Shown here in pieces: positions 23,300-34,124 of a stretch of DNA of 64,000 nt. Numbering within the stretch: the stretch's first letter is position 1; every line of letters begins with the position of its first letter. A program made the translations under genes and the position numbers. Source of the stretch: Isoetes taiwanensis (taxonomy: Eukaryota > Streptophyta > Lycopodiopsida > Isoetales > Isoetaceae); contig JAJEKV010000053.1 of NCBI GenBank assembly GCA_021234155.1, positions 4,090,364 through 4,154,363 of the forward strand, read 5' to 3'. Under the pieces are notes generated by a model. It saw only the letters and a list, made by a program, of their open reading frames with translations, was not told the DNA's origin and made no database searches.

Positions 23300-24320
23300 A
23301 GGCTCCCAAAGACCTTTTAAGCTATGATCTAGAGATAAAGGCATCCCCGTGAGTTTAGTGGCATGACCAGATGGGAGAACATTAATACCAAGCAACTTGG
23401 TGATCGTGAATGTCTCCTACAATAAGGCTTTTGTTGATGTTAAGATAGATACCGTATAAATGAAAATTTGTTGATAACATTAAGGAAACAAATAATATTT
23501 GCCGACAAAGATAAAGGAAAGAGAAGGTGTCATCAAAGATATTGAAGCATGGTAAGGTGATCATCCGAAGTCCGAAGATTGAGACCTCTCGATTAATCCA
23601 TTATCCCGATAATAGGAGATGACTCGATAACATTTCACCGCTACAAGGAATGATATGGGGCAAGGGGACAAAATTTGCCTAACACCACAAGATAAGGAGA
23701 AGAAACCCAAGGTACACCATTAACAAGAACAAAGAGACTTAGATCTCAGATTTAGACCAAGAATAAGATTAATAAGCTTAGGATGGAAACCAAGTTTAAC
23801 CATAGCAAACCAGAGGGAAATCCCATCTAATCAATCAAAGGCTCTTTGAAGTCCAAATTTTAAGAAGAATGCAATTTTGATTAGAAATTTTATTCCAAAG
23901 GTAAACCTTCCATAGCAGCCACATAATTGTCAAGAATATATCTATTAGGAGAAAGGCTGATTGACTTGGACTAATATTTCTCCTCGCAAGAAGTCGTTAA
24001 TTCGAGAGCAATGATTTTGGCACACAAAATTTGTAAGTGGTGTTGGTAAGAGAGATGGGCCTCCAATCTTGGAATTTGCAGTGGATGATCAACTTTTGGA
24101 ATCGTGAGAGATAAAGCCACTAGCAATGGAGGTCCAAGATAACCATTATTCCAAAATTCATGAACCATGGAGGTAAGATCGATTTGAAGATATCCCGTAA
24201 CCTTTATATAGAATTCAAAGTAAGCCATCCGACCGTGAGATTTACCCTTATCGAAAGAGGATAGAGTGGAAAGAATCTCTTGTTGAGAAGGAAGAGTAAC
24301 CATGGAATCATTCATCACTT
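23300..24320 (-). pseudogene. LINE reverse-transcriptase domain, broken
   Basis: The piece 23,971-24,318 begins the polymerase (SFDKGKSHG..MAYFEFY) and ends near ICAKIIALEL, matching the conserved 'IYKIxAKxLAxRL' region. The piece 23,382-23,564 carries FDDTFSFLYL, a damaged form of the catalytic '(F/Y)ADDT' box, and NINKSLIVG, matching the 'INxxKSxxxG' thumb block. Premature stops and shifts lie between them. Confidence 0.8.
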
Positions 24321-24966
24321 CAGAGCAGATGGCAAAATATTATTAACTATATCTCTAAATTCATTTGCCTTTACCAAATCATTAGGAGGAATAGGTTTGT
24401 TTTGGAAAATATCCATATTTTATGCTTGAAGAAAGTGGCAATGTCGAATGAGAAGATCTGCATGGAGCCATTGTCATCAATGACCTCGTATATAGAATTT
24501 CTCAACACTCTACTCTTAGCTACCCTAAAGAAAAAAAATAGAGCTACCAGAGTCCATTTTATTGGTGTATTTTATCTTGCATCCGATAGCAGAACCCTTG
24601 GCCTCAATCTCTTCAATGCTTCTAATTTTCCTTTCCAAAATTTCCTCACCTATCTCAAGAGATTTAGATTTGTAGGATCCTCGCTGAAGTAAGGACCTGA
24701 TATCTTTCATGAACTTAAGAAGTTGGTTTCTTTCCCTCACAGCCTACTAAGGTGCATGTTTTAGACCAAGTTTTAATCCAAGACTTCACAAAATTTTAAT
24801 TTTAGAGTAAAAGGTATTCTTATGTCGATATTACCATTATTAGCATCCGAACTATTCATTCTCTCGCTAGGTCCTCATAGAAGGCAACAAAATGAGAGCG
24901 TAAGTTCTCATTGTCTAAAAGAGAGATATTGAATTTGTAAGGAGTACTACCTTGCCTCCTCCGATT

Positions 24967-25696
24967 TTAGTGACATGAGAAGTGTGAAGAAACCGAGGTT
25001 GATGGTCGAGATGGAGGTTCCTTCATCACTAGAAACATAGCTATTGTCCCGTAAAGAGGTGGCAGGATTGGACACATAATATCTATCCAAAGTGCAATAC
25101 ACACACTGCTTTGTCTTTCTTCGCTTATTGGACCGTATAAGTAGCAAAGGGAAGAAGGGATGTAAATCAGGCCATTGTCATTTAGAAGAGAATCCTGTGC
25201 CTGTTTTTCAGATCTAGTCATATTGATCTTATTCCCTAACTTTAAATCCCGTGATGGTGTATTATTAAAGTCACCAAAGAAGAATCCAATTATCCAGATT
25301 TTGGGTACACAAACCAAGAGTTAATCTCATTCCAAACAGTGTTCTCTTTCACTTGGAGAAGTGGGAGCATAGACATTAACAACCCCAAAGATAGAGTTGG
25401 AAATGGAGAGAATGACAAATTGCCAGTGTTTTAGAGGGACCATTATGAATAGTGATATGAGTAATATCACTTTTCCATATTATAGCAAGACCACCACTAG
25501 ATCCAACAGACTCAATCCAAACAGAGGAGGAGTTTGGGAGGATCCATTCACCTAAATTGCTACATTCAAATGATGGTAACTTGATCTCTTGGAGAAGAAT
25601 TATGTCAAAGATTGTATAATTTGATCCGAAAGCAATGGCTCGCCTCCTTTTAAGAGGGCCTTTGATGCCTCTAAGGTTCCAGGATAAAATCTTCAT
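24967..25696 (-). pseudogene. LINE AP-type endonuclease domain
   Basis: The start MKILSWNLRGIKGPLKRR is the classic N-terminus of plant LINE ORF2, with SWN.RG carrying a metal-coordinating Asn. IILLQEIKL supplies the catalytic Glu block. FFFGDFNNTPSRD (25,317 onward) supplies the GDFN motif. The domain is split between frames 25,376-25,696 and 24,967-25,317 by a frameshift, so it is not functional as read. Confidence 0.88.
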
Positions 25697-25998
25697 ATCC
25701 AGAAAGAGAAAGGGTAATCAGGGAAATCAGATTCTGGATATTTTAGATTTCTTTTTACTCCTAGTATTTTGAGCAGGAGTCTTGTTCATTAGGGCCTTCC
25801 CTATGTTATTCTTGGCTTTTTAGCATGTTTCTTACTAGGAAGATCAACATCCGCCTAACCGTGCTATCAATAAGATAGTCCTCCTTACTCCAGCTTTTTT
25901 TATCCTTTACATAATCTTCACAATCACTATAGTCGAGCAACCACCGTGATAAAAGTGAAACATAGAGTTATTATCAAGAGTATTTAATAAAATAGAAT

Positions 25999-27125
25999 CT
26001 AGTACTTGCCTTGAATTTTCTTGAAGCTCCATTTGCTTTTGTTTATCCTCCGAGTCTCGTGAACAAAGTCTATCTCATTAAGCTCAAGATCTTTAGAGAG
26101 ACCTTGATCCGTTGTGTCCCGAACCATTTGCATTTGCAAGGAAGCTAGCCGATCACCCACCTTACTAGATATTCTTGAGGACCGAAAGGCTCTTCCACAA
26201 TTGGTGAGTCCGTGATCAATTAATGATGGGAGAGGGGTCCGAATGGGAGGAGTGGAGTGAAATAGAGTCATATGCTATGGCGCTTCGTATGTGAAGGTGG
26301 AATGGCTTTTGAGAACAAGCATTCTCTCGCCTTATCTATATCTACATCTAGATTATTGTTTAGGTCGATAATACCGAAAAGGGTTTTGGCAAATGATATG
26401 GATCATTTTGATCGTTTTGTCGTTGAACCCGCTTAACTTGATGTTGCTGATTTACTTGATGTCGCTGATCATCCATGTAGATCACATCATTGGTTTGAGC
26501 CGAGGGTTTAGTCAAGTCCATACCCAAACCATTAGTAGGCACATTAGAAGGTACTTTTGGAAGGGACGTACTTTGTCAATGAGTGGAAGAAGTCTCGGAA
26601 ATCCTTGAAGTAGGATTCATCTTTTGCTTAACTTTGCCTTGAGATTTCATAGTTAATGACCCATCTTTGCTTATGTTTTTGATGGGGAAGTCCATTAGAT
26701 CAGAGGAACATTGACCCTTCTCTAGACTTTTGGCATCCTTGATGATGTTGGTCAATGTCAAACATAGGTCATGAGTGGCCTGCTTAGCTTTTTCGTGCAT
26801 GACCCCTTGACCGTAAGTTTTGGTTCCCAATTGTAATTCCATTACTTCTTTGTATGAGAAGGAGTTGTCTTCAAGACTTTTTTCTTTGATTTGAGTTGTT
26901 CCCTTTGTCGCTTCGCTTCTCAATCCTCCCCAGAATCGCCATTCACTTTTGTCCATTTGAAATTATCGTTTTCTGGCAACTTCTGAAATGTTTCCAAATC
27001 CTTGATGCTGTTCTCCTGAGTAACATCCCCATTGGATGACTTTTCATTTACTTTACCTCCAATATGAAGAGGGAGATCCCCAGCTTTCACCAAATTTTCA
27101 CATTCAATCTGCCATCTTGTCAAGT
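25999..27125 (-). pseudogene. LINE ORF1 C-terminal region
   Basis: Frames 26,920-27,123, 26,576-26,956 and 25,999-26,271 form a charged, Lys/Glu-rich low-similarity region directly upstream of the endonuclease, as in ORF1 tails of plant L1 elements. No zinc knuckle or RNA-binding domain is visible, in keeping with 5' truncation inside ORF1. Assignment rests on position and composition. Confidence 0.55.
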
Positions 27126-27242
27126 TCTCAAGTAAAGACTTACACTCGAAAGTACCGTAAATGTCTTTGGAAACATTTTTGGCATTGAGAAGGCAATCCC
27201 GACCATCTAAGGGCTAATGATGATTCTACACCAAAGGCATCT

Positions 27243-27253
27243 AGATTCAAGAG
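27243..27253. repeat. LINE target-site duplication, right copy
   Basis: agattcaagag at the 5' boundary of the minus-strand LINE, identical to 21,046-21,056. It fixes the 5' truncation point. Confidence 0.88.
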
Positions 27254-28429
27254 TTGGGGCGTGACATTTCCAAGATTTCTTCTCTAATTTGGTTTTGGGT
27301 TTTGCTTACTAGAGTTGCATGTGCTCGTGAATTTGAATGTTAGGTATTTGGTGACATAGTCATGCAAAGGTTTGGTTGCCGAATAGCGTTGGGGAACTTT
27401 GGTTACAAGGGGAGGTTTGGTTTCAATTGGTGTAGTTGTTTTGGCACGTTTTGAGCATGTTTTAAGAGTTGAAGTTCTATTCCTTGTTAGCGATATTTTA
27501 GCTTTGCCTTAGTGTAGGTGGAATCTTGTTTGGAGTTTTTGTCGCGATCTAATTTGTTTACCTTGTACACTTGACCCTTCTTTGTTGGTGTTGTTTTGTT
27601 GGTTACTCTTTGTTTAAGGTAGCTTTATCTTATCATTCAAAACAGACCGGGTTATTTGTCAAAGGTTTTAAAACTGTTATGAGACGCCTACAATATTGTG
27701 TAGGTTCCTAGGGAAGTCTATAGTGTCGGTCCATGTTGTCGGTTAGCATCTTTTTTATCAGCGAAAAATCAAATTCATTGTTTACCGTACCAGAGTGTAT
27801 CAAGCAAGACGTAAAAGTTCAGCGATATGAAGTACATCATCTTCAAGATGCCACCATCATCTTGACTCGGGCATGCCATGGCCTTTTTGCCGATGTGAAT
27901 AAACGAAATGACATCCTGTGCATGTGTATACCAGTGGGATTGAAGCACAATTTTTTTGCCGGTGGTGTGAGATATTGCTATAATAAACAAAATGAGCAAG
28001 AGATGTATACTATTAATATTACCATGCCATATAATACGAACAAGCTCAATAATATTATGATTTATTGTTGGAAGTCTGATGCTTGATTCCATAGGCAGAC
28101 CTGGCATATCCTAGGTGTTTTGCCTCTGAAATTAAATGGTTGATAATGCCCACTTCAATTCTTTTAGCTGTTATCGAGTGGGATAAAACAATTGAGTAGG
28201 GATTGCTCTTTAAGGAGCCCATCCTCGAATTTGATGTTTTTTATAAATGAACAATTCAATCTAATTAACATGAAATCTATACTTATATCTTGCATACTTT
28301 AGATGAATGACTTTGTGCTAATTTGTATTATACGATGGGAGATGGTTTCACACCAACGATGCTGAAATGTCTAGTATTGAATATAACTTGTGTTGTGACC
28401 AAAGCATCAAAACCTCTGTTACAATCACT
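27254..28429. other. No recognised gene; one 117-codon frame
   Basis: A plus-strand frame at 27,733-28,086 has no recognisable motif and no splice or promoter context. The rest shows no repeat boundary. Confidence 0.4.
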
Positions 28430-29533
28430 TTAAAACCACTTTACTGGAGAGGGCAGAAGAGAACCATCAGATAGCAGTTGGTCATATGTATGTTGCACCA
28501 TCTCTGAGGCATTCAAGCACGCATATAAGGGAGCTCTTGTACTGTCATCATCGCCTGCTGAAACACGTTCCGGAAAGTTCCTAGACATAAACAAGCCAAT
28601 AATTAAAAAATTAGAACTTGCCTAAGTTGCTCTTTCAAGATGAAGACATATGGAATCAAGAAGCATATGGAATCAAGAAGCATGCTCCCTCTGTCTCTAG
28701 GATGGAACCGTGGACCAACTCTTCTAACAATTGTGCATGCTTCAGCTACACCACTCATGCTTATAGCCTGGTCCAATAACCTTGTCCATGTTCCTCGCAT
28801 CATAATGTTATGGACATCTTCATAATAATTTTAACTGCACTATATATGTCAGACCTCGCAAAGTTCAAATCGCACTATACATTCATTATGAAGTTGAATT
28901 ATACTTTTGAGCTCATGAGCTAACTCATCTACCTTCTCTTTACCAGCAGTGGCACGACGCTTATCAATTGCATGTGCAAGTGCTGTACTAGATGACGACA
29001 TTGCAAGGTTAACAGTTTATGCCTTATCAACTAGATGACGACATTGCAAGGTTAACAGTTTATGCCTTATCAACAATGCAACTCAATGCATCATAAATTT
29101 TAATCTACAAGCGTAAAACTACAAGTTATCGTTCAAGGAGCTCTAGCGAATTGCCTTCTACAATTCAGATGGAACATACCATGACTTATACTCCATGCTT
29201 GAACAACCGCATTACTAAGATAATTAAACCTGGAAATTTGAAAGTGACAATCAACCTAGCAACACAATACACAAGTAAGCTTCTTTCAGTTAATCAAAAG
29301 GAAAAAATAGATCAGCTAATAGTGCATACCCTTGTTCAAGTGTGAGTTGTGGAGCACCTTCAACTTGCCGCCTTTCAGCAAGACGTAAAAGCAGATGTGC
29401 TGCTAATGCCTGTTGTCCTTTATTAATATAATACCATGACAACAATTTCAAATACTTTGCCTGCTCCATGGATAATGGCTGCAAGACATGTATCATGGAT
29501 GGTGCAGATGGTACTGGACTTCTCACACACCGC
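28430..29533 (-). pseudogene. NUP155: Nucleoporin NUP155 C-terminal gene fragment
   Basis: NUP155 is an inner-ring scaffold of the nuclear pore. Four minus-strand exons match its C-terminal solenoid in order: AKYLKLLSWYYINKGQQALA, LLLRLAERR and TLEQ (about 29,330-29,533); GKEKVDELAHELKSIIQLHN (about 28,870-29,000); RGTWTRLLDQAISMSGVAEA then VRRVGPRFHP (about 28,690-28,803); and NASEMVQHTYDQLLSDGSLL then PSPV (about 28,440-28,560). Introns persist (donor at about 29,329). A 17-bp tandem duplication at 28,647-28,680 shifts the frame where the family continues 'CLHLE', and a 43-bp duplication (28,988-29,073) sits at an exon edge. Everything upstream of this C-terminal piece, and its last exons, are missing. 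It is one part of a three-gene mosaic. Confidence 0.85.
28988..29073. repeat. 43-bp perfect tandem duplication
   Basis: Two identical units starting ctagatgacgacattgcaag at 28,988 and 29,031. They overlap the 5' edge of a NUP155-like exon. Confidence 0.92.
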
Positions 29534-30049
29534 CTATAGTTTGTGCACATGGAAAGGTTAAACAGTAAGAAAATCACACGATGTTTGTTAACCCTAGGAA
29601 ATCAAAATTCTTTCACTTTGTGGATAATGTGTTACACATAAAGGAACAATTACCTTCCTTGACTGAAAAATTAAACTTCTTTTTCACCTAGAAATATTTC
29701 TGTAAATGGCCTCATCCACCCAACACACTAGAAAGAGAAAAAGGTTGAGCATACGCCAATCACAAACCTGAGGTAGCATTGGCATTAACAGAGTTTGGTG
29801 CTTTGTGTGGTTTTGTCACTATGCAGGTACTGCTCTCTTGTTTTCCTTGTAGCCTCTGTGATAAATAAGTTGCTCCTCATGAACATTTTTGGAATTGGAT
29901 TATGCAGAAACTGAGACTGTGATGCTCTTGGCACTGAAGTTGTTGAGAACGTTCTCAACCTTGTTATTGTAGAGCATAAAAGGGAAGATGCAAAACTCGT
30001 TTTGCAAAAGGCATTCAACATACATCATCAACATACAACATGGTTAGAG
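29534..30049. other. Spacer between NUP155 and GH1 fragments
   Basis: About 0.5 kb with no recognised coding match. A minus-strand frame at 29,785-30,021 has no known motif. The NUP155/GH1 breakpoint must lie here unless it is intronic DNA of either gene. Confidence 0.4.
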
Positions 30050-31090
30050 CAGCATTATCTAAATGCAATGACCACAGACTTACAGTCAGTCCAATAGGAA
30101 CTCCATTCATGATTGCTGCAGAAACATCGCAATTAGATAGAGAAATCACAAATAAATTTGCTAAAAGATTGTATAAAATAAGAGTGCATAAACATCTTGA
30201 GCAACTGAGTGGACTGAATGTGAACAACTTGAGCTGGAGCTTATATTTGCCTTCAGTATCATAAGGTGGATTATTTGTAGCATAAACAGATCGGTAGTGA
30301 TTAAATCCAACGAAATCTACAGAACCTTTTATCAAGGAAGTTTCTTTATTGCTAAATCTTTGAGACCGCCTCCTACTCTTTACTCATTATGGGAGGATAA
30401 TCTTTAAAAATTACAGGATGCATTCCCCTCAATTGAAAGTACATAAACGCTTCAGTTATGCGTTTTCTTGGCTAATGTTATTTAATCTTACCATCCAAGT
30501 TCAAAATCAATGCCTCTTTGTGCTGCTTCTATATCTTTTGCTGAATTAGTAAGTGGCTCCATCCATCTTGCATAAAAAAATGATGCCCATATATCGCCCT
30601 TTGTTTTGCCTGTATCATGATATAATGAGCAATAGTGTGTCAGCTATCTTTAAAAACTACAATTTCCACATATTAATTAACTCACCTGGAACTGTTCCCT
30701 ATATAGCTTGACAATAGCAGCATGGGCAAGCAGCATATCATGAAGACAATGTAAGGCTTGATGACAATATAAGCCTGAACAGCGAAGCATGAAGAGCATC
30801 GCTGGGGTGGAAGTATTCCAACAGTATATCCCATGAATGCCAGTATATTAGGCTAATTGAATGTCATCCAGTGCTTGACACACTCATCAAGTACTTCAAA
30901 ACATACTTCGGGCATATGCAGTAACATCCTTTCTGAAAAATGCAAATTCTTGAGGAACTGGATAAGGTGATTGAAATGTTTTTAAATGAAAGGTAAGCGT
31001 ACATGATGTTTGGACTTAACCAGCCTCCAAATGCTTTTTCCAGTGCAAGTGGCAGATCCGAATGACTTATGGTCACATATGATTGGATGC
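30050..31090 (-). pseudogene. GH1 beta-glucosidase gene fragment
   Basis: GH1 beta-glucosidases hydrolyse plant glucosides. Minus-strand exons appear in family order: GIQSYVTISHSDLPLALEKA then FGGWLSP (from 31,090, after a 'tttatag' acceptor); VCFEVLDECVKHWMTFN, where the next residue, normally the acid/base Glu of 'TFNEP', is a stop; AHAAIVKLYREQFQ (near 30,690); [20 protein letters not shown] then IDFELGW (near 30,520-30,590); VIFKDYPPIMSK and GGLKDLAIKKLP (near 30,350-30,410); IKGSVDFVGFNHYRSVYATN (30,270-30,335); and NGVPIG near 30,100. The N-terminal exons and the catalytic-nucleophile 'ITENG' exon are absent. Introns are retained with gt donors, and stops and shifts occur throughout. 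It is joined directly to a NAC fragment on its upstream side. Confidence 0.88.
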
Positions 31091-31139
31091 CTATAAACCT
31101 CAAATCACAGAAATGACAATCACAGACTTTTGAAATTAT

Positions 31140-31800
31140 GTTGCGCGACATTAGGGTATTTCTTGTTCCTTGGCACAAAGAAGTACCACTCTTTTGCTTT
31201 GCTCTGTTTCAAAGATGCAGCTGATAATCCTATTACATCAAAAGCAAAATTCATTGAGTTACTGGCATGTCTTGCAACTTGAAAAGAACAAATCTTTCGA
31301 AAATGCTGTAAAGAACAAAGTTTTCCAAAAGTGTCTATAACAAATACTGTTTCAAAAAATAGTCACTAACATCTTCTTTTGCAAAGTATTTTTAAAACCT
31401 TTGTAACACAGCTGTTTCTTAAAGGTAACATCATAAGATCTTCCTAAGGATAATCTCTGTGACAGAAGAAAATCATGTAACATAAGCAAAACTTGTGTTA
31501 ATTTCTCAATATTGAACACAAAACTTCGGTGATTCCTTTGAGAGAGACTGAGAACTTTTCTGGAAGACTATCTAGCAGAACAAGAACTTCTAAGAATTTA
31601 AGACAAATAAGAAAGAGATGATTCCCAGGTAGTTTCCAAGGATCATGGCTATATAGCTCCAAAGGAGGAATCAATTCACATGGAAAGGATTTTCCCTGGA
31701 TCCTCCTGTGCAAGTAGTAACCTACCAATTCTTGCTCGGTGGGGTGAAACCTGAAAACTAAATGTCGACCAATTCTTGCTCGACATTTAACATTCACCAT
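31140..31800 (-). pseudogene. NAC-domain transcription factor fragment (subdomains A-C)
   Basis: NAC proteins are plant transcription factors with an N-terminal DNA-binding domain. The minus-strand frame from ATG at 31,800 encodes FRFHPTEQELVGYYLHRRI and LYSHDPWKLPG (subdomains A and B, exon 1 about 31,624-31,800). A second piece (about 31,145-31,215) encodes ASLKQSKAKEWYFFVPRNKK then YPN (subdomain C). The gap matches the usual first NAC intron, although no standard gt donor follows WKLPG. The remaining NAC domain ('GYWKATG' onward) and the activation region are missing: sequence downstream switches to a GH1 intron/exon. No full-length NAC product is possible. Confidence 0.87.
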
Positions 31801-32100
31801 CTCTCTACCGCCTGCTCTACCCTACCTGCCAGACCCTACATGCTCGAAACCCCTCTAACGGCAGTAGAGAAACCCCTCTCATCTGCTAAGATCCTGCTAA
31901 AAGACTGAATGTTTGAATCGAAGTTTCGGTTAGCCGGTTTGCACAGCAGCCGCCCAGCAACACTGGCGACCGCCAGTTTACATGCAATAACAAGTTCTGA
32001 GCAGTTTCCAACATATTCTAGGTATATTCTAGCATATACTTAGAATATGCCAGAAACCCACGTAAACAAGGGTTTGGCCCCCTAGGGGCAACCCAAAAAG
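31770..32100 (-). repeat. Dispersed module, copy 2 (uninterrupted)
   Basis: About 330 bp comprising the first NAC codons and about 300 bp of upstream sequence. It is found again, split in two, at 18,480-18,768 and 20,262-20,350. Similarity ends sharply after 'ggggcaacccaaaaa' in both. It includes a 40-bp palindrome and, 40 bp further, a second short inverted repeat, gccccctaggggc. Confidence 0.8.
32011..32050. repeat. 40-bp near-perfect palindrome
   Basis: acatattctaggtatattct followed by agcatatacttagaatatgc. Folding the halves pairs 17 of 20 positions and leaves 3 imperfect (one a G-T wobble). It recurs with more changes at 20,262-20,301. Confidence 0.85.
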
Positions 32101-33342
32101 TGAAGCCTCTAGTTTCATTTGCGCCATTCTCAATATACCCGTACTCACTTAGGCTGCTTTTTAGGGGGGCCTTTGAGCTAACTAAGGAAGTGGGAATTAT
32201 TTGACAGACGTGGGAGTCGAGGCCAAAAAAGGGCAAAAATGAATGAAATTTTTTAGGATCATTCCAAATAGAGTTATGAACCCTGTTGAATTTTTTAAAT
32301 TTAAAATTGGCATATACTAAGAGAATCATAAATTTAGATGTTAGGGGGCACCAATTTTGGTCCATAGATACAGAATGATCCCAGAGACAACTCTAGTATT
32401 AATGAAAATTGAGAGAAGAGGAAAATATTATGTCGTACATTTGCAGATAATATTGAACATGCAAGAGAGTTCTTCTTTTATGATGCCTTCATAAAGTTTA
32501 AAGCAACGGCGGTAATGCTTAATTTACCATGCTTATCTTTCTAGTTATTTGAAGCATGTTAGTTGCTTATAGATTAAAGCACTATATAACTTATATGTTG
32601 AAAATGTTCCTTGATTAAGTTATTCCCTTCTATATAGATCGAGACCAGTTACATTATTTAAACAAAAGCAGTGGGCTTTAAGCCAGATAAAGTAATAATA
32701 GACTATCTACGAAAGGAGAAAACAATGACCTAACTATTTTGTTTAAAATTGTTGGTGAGATACTATGATTTTCAAAGGATTTCCGCGAATGTGCATTTAT
32801 TACATTGTTAAGTTGCACCTACCATCGTGCTGAAGTTGATTATACTAATGTCTCTCCTTCTAATTCCCTTCTACAAATGATAGCGAGCAATATTAGCATG
32901 TTAATTTAACATACCGCTAGCAAAGCATACAATTCTAAGGTGAGCAAATGTAAACCATTCTAGACATGCTTACAATAAAATCTACAAAAACTTTCACTCT
33001 TTAACTCAATGGAGAAATTTCCAAATATAAAAACCTTGTGGCTCTCCTCATTCGAACGTTGCACAAATGTTGCAACACTTAGCTAGTATCATTTATATAT
33101 TTCTAACATAGGCCACAATAATGGCTAATGCGTATTTGAAGCCGTGAAGAACATTACAATTACATACTTTTTCCGAAGCATGGTAGTCTTATATTCATCA
33201 TATTCATTACTAGGATGGTATGTAGCTGCTCCATATGTGTTGTGTATTATATTGAATTGAATTGAATGTTTCTTATCATCACAGAGACCAGTCGGCCTAT
33301 GGGACCCAATAAAGGAGCCCAACAAACTTATTGCTGTCCGGA
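32101..33342. other. No recognisable gene
   Basis: A minus-strand frame at 32,018-32,365 overlaps the dispersed module and has no known motif. No other structure was found. Confidence 0.45.
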
Positions 33343-34124
33343 TTAAAAAACCCCTGCCCTGAAGGGTTTTTGAGGGAAAAATCGTGGCAACAATAAGAAT
33401 GTTGATAAACTATACAAATACAGGTGAGTGTTCAAGGACATAGCTGAGCCCACATATCCATGACCTCTTGAAGTTATGATCCCAGCATTCGCACTAAAGT
33501 CGTGCTCAATATCACATGTAGCGGTTGGTCGGGCCTTAACCAACTCAGCATAGTGTGTCCGGATTTGATCATACGCTGGACAATTCTGAAGCGTGTGATA
33601 TACATCTTCAACTGCTCCCACTTGGCAGCACTGACAAAGCTTGTCTTGGCAATGGCATGGCTCCCCAATCCATCTGCATGTCTCAATTCAGCGACAATGT
33701 TCACATGTGCGAATATAGGCGATAAGTCTGCATCCTTTCATACGCAAATGGGTACGCAGGTAGCATTACTGGCCCTGTTCCAATATGGGGTTTATGTGGT
33801 GCTGGTAATTGTTATCTTGACCCGTTTCAAGGGCGTTGACATTCTAAAGCTTGCCAGGGAAGCAAGCATCAAGGTATTGCCTCAAGCTATGGCGATCTGT
33901 TTCCATTTGCACCCATACGCACGTGTGCTCCTATACATTCCATCTGGCCAGCCATTGAGCTCTCTTTTCCCCCCAGCAGGCCTTGAGGCATTGTGGCCCC
34001 ATTGCCACGATGTAAACCAGGTTAGAAAGACGAGCATTGTCCAAATAATTAAGGTCTCTACAACATGACAATGTTGGTCAAACTCGAAGCTTGACCTCAA
34101 GGTAATGAAACTAAATGTTATCAT
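33343..34124 (-). pseudogene. Non-LTR retrotransposon C-terminal tail relic
   Basis: The minus strand encodes AVEDVYHTLQNCPAYDQIRT then HYAELV (33,480-33,621), matching the 'VEDExHxLxxCPxYxxIRxxY' zinc-binding tail of plant LINE-type polyproteins. It is preceded by Cys/His-rich sequence (CHCQDKLCQCC in a shifted frame). Upstream frames to 34,124 are open but unrecognised. It could be the tail of the family whose polymerase relic lies at 1.4-2.2 kb, but the pieces do not overlap, so this is only a guess. Confidence 0.5.

Larger units (their letters stand above)
21057..27242 (-). mobile_element. LINE (L1-like), 5'-truncated, with target duplication
   Basis: A 6.2-kb non-LTR retrotransposon read right to left. 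It ends in a 25-bp poly(T) on the plus strand (21,057-21,081), the complement of its poly(A) tail. An 11-bp direct repeat, agattcaagag, flanks it (21,046-21,056 and 27,243-27,253), the target duplication expected from target-primed reverse transcription. In order it holds an ORF1 tail, an AP-type endonuclease, reverse transcriptase and a C-terminal zinc/RNase-H-like tail, all with frame breaks. The usual N-terminal part of plant LINE ORF1 is missing at 27,242, so this copy was truncated on insertion. Confidence 0.92.

Noticed and set aside
27733-28086. 117-codon plus-strand frame next to the gene-fragment cluster
   Set aside because: No recognisable domain, no splice or promoter context, and opposite strand to the fragments. 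Left as anonymous.
28430-32100. A single fused functional gene encoding NAC, GH1 and NUP155 parts
   Set aside because: Each fragment has stops and frame changes and lacks essential catalytic or structural segments.
33502-34068. 188-codon plus-strand frame
   Set aside because: It is antisense to a frame carrying the retrotransposon zinc-tail motif, so it is a shadow frame.
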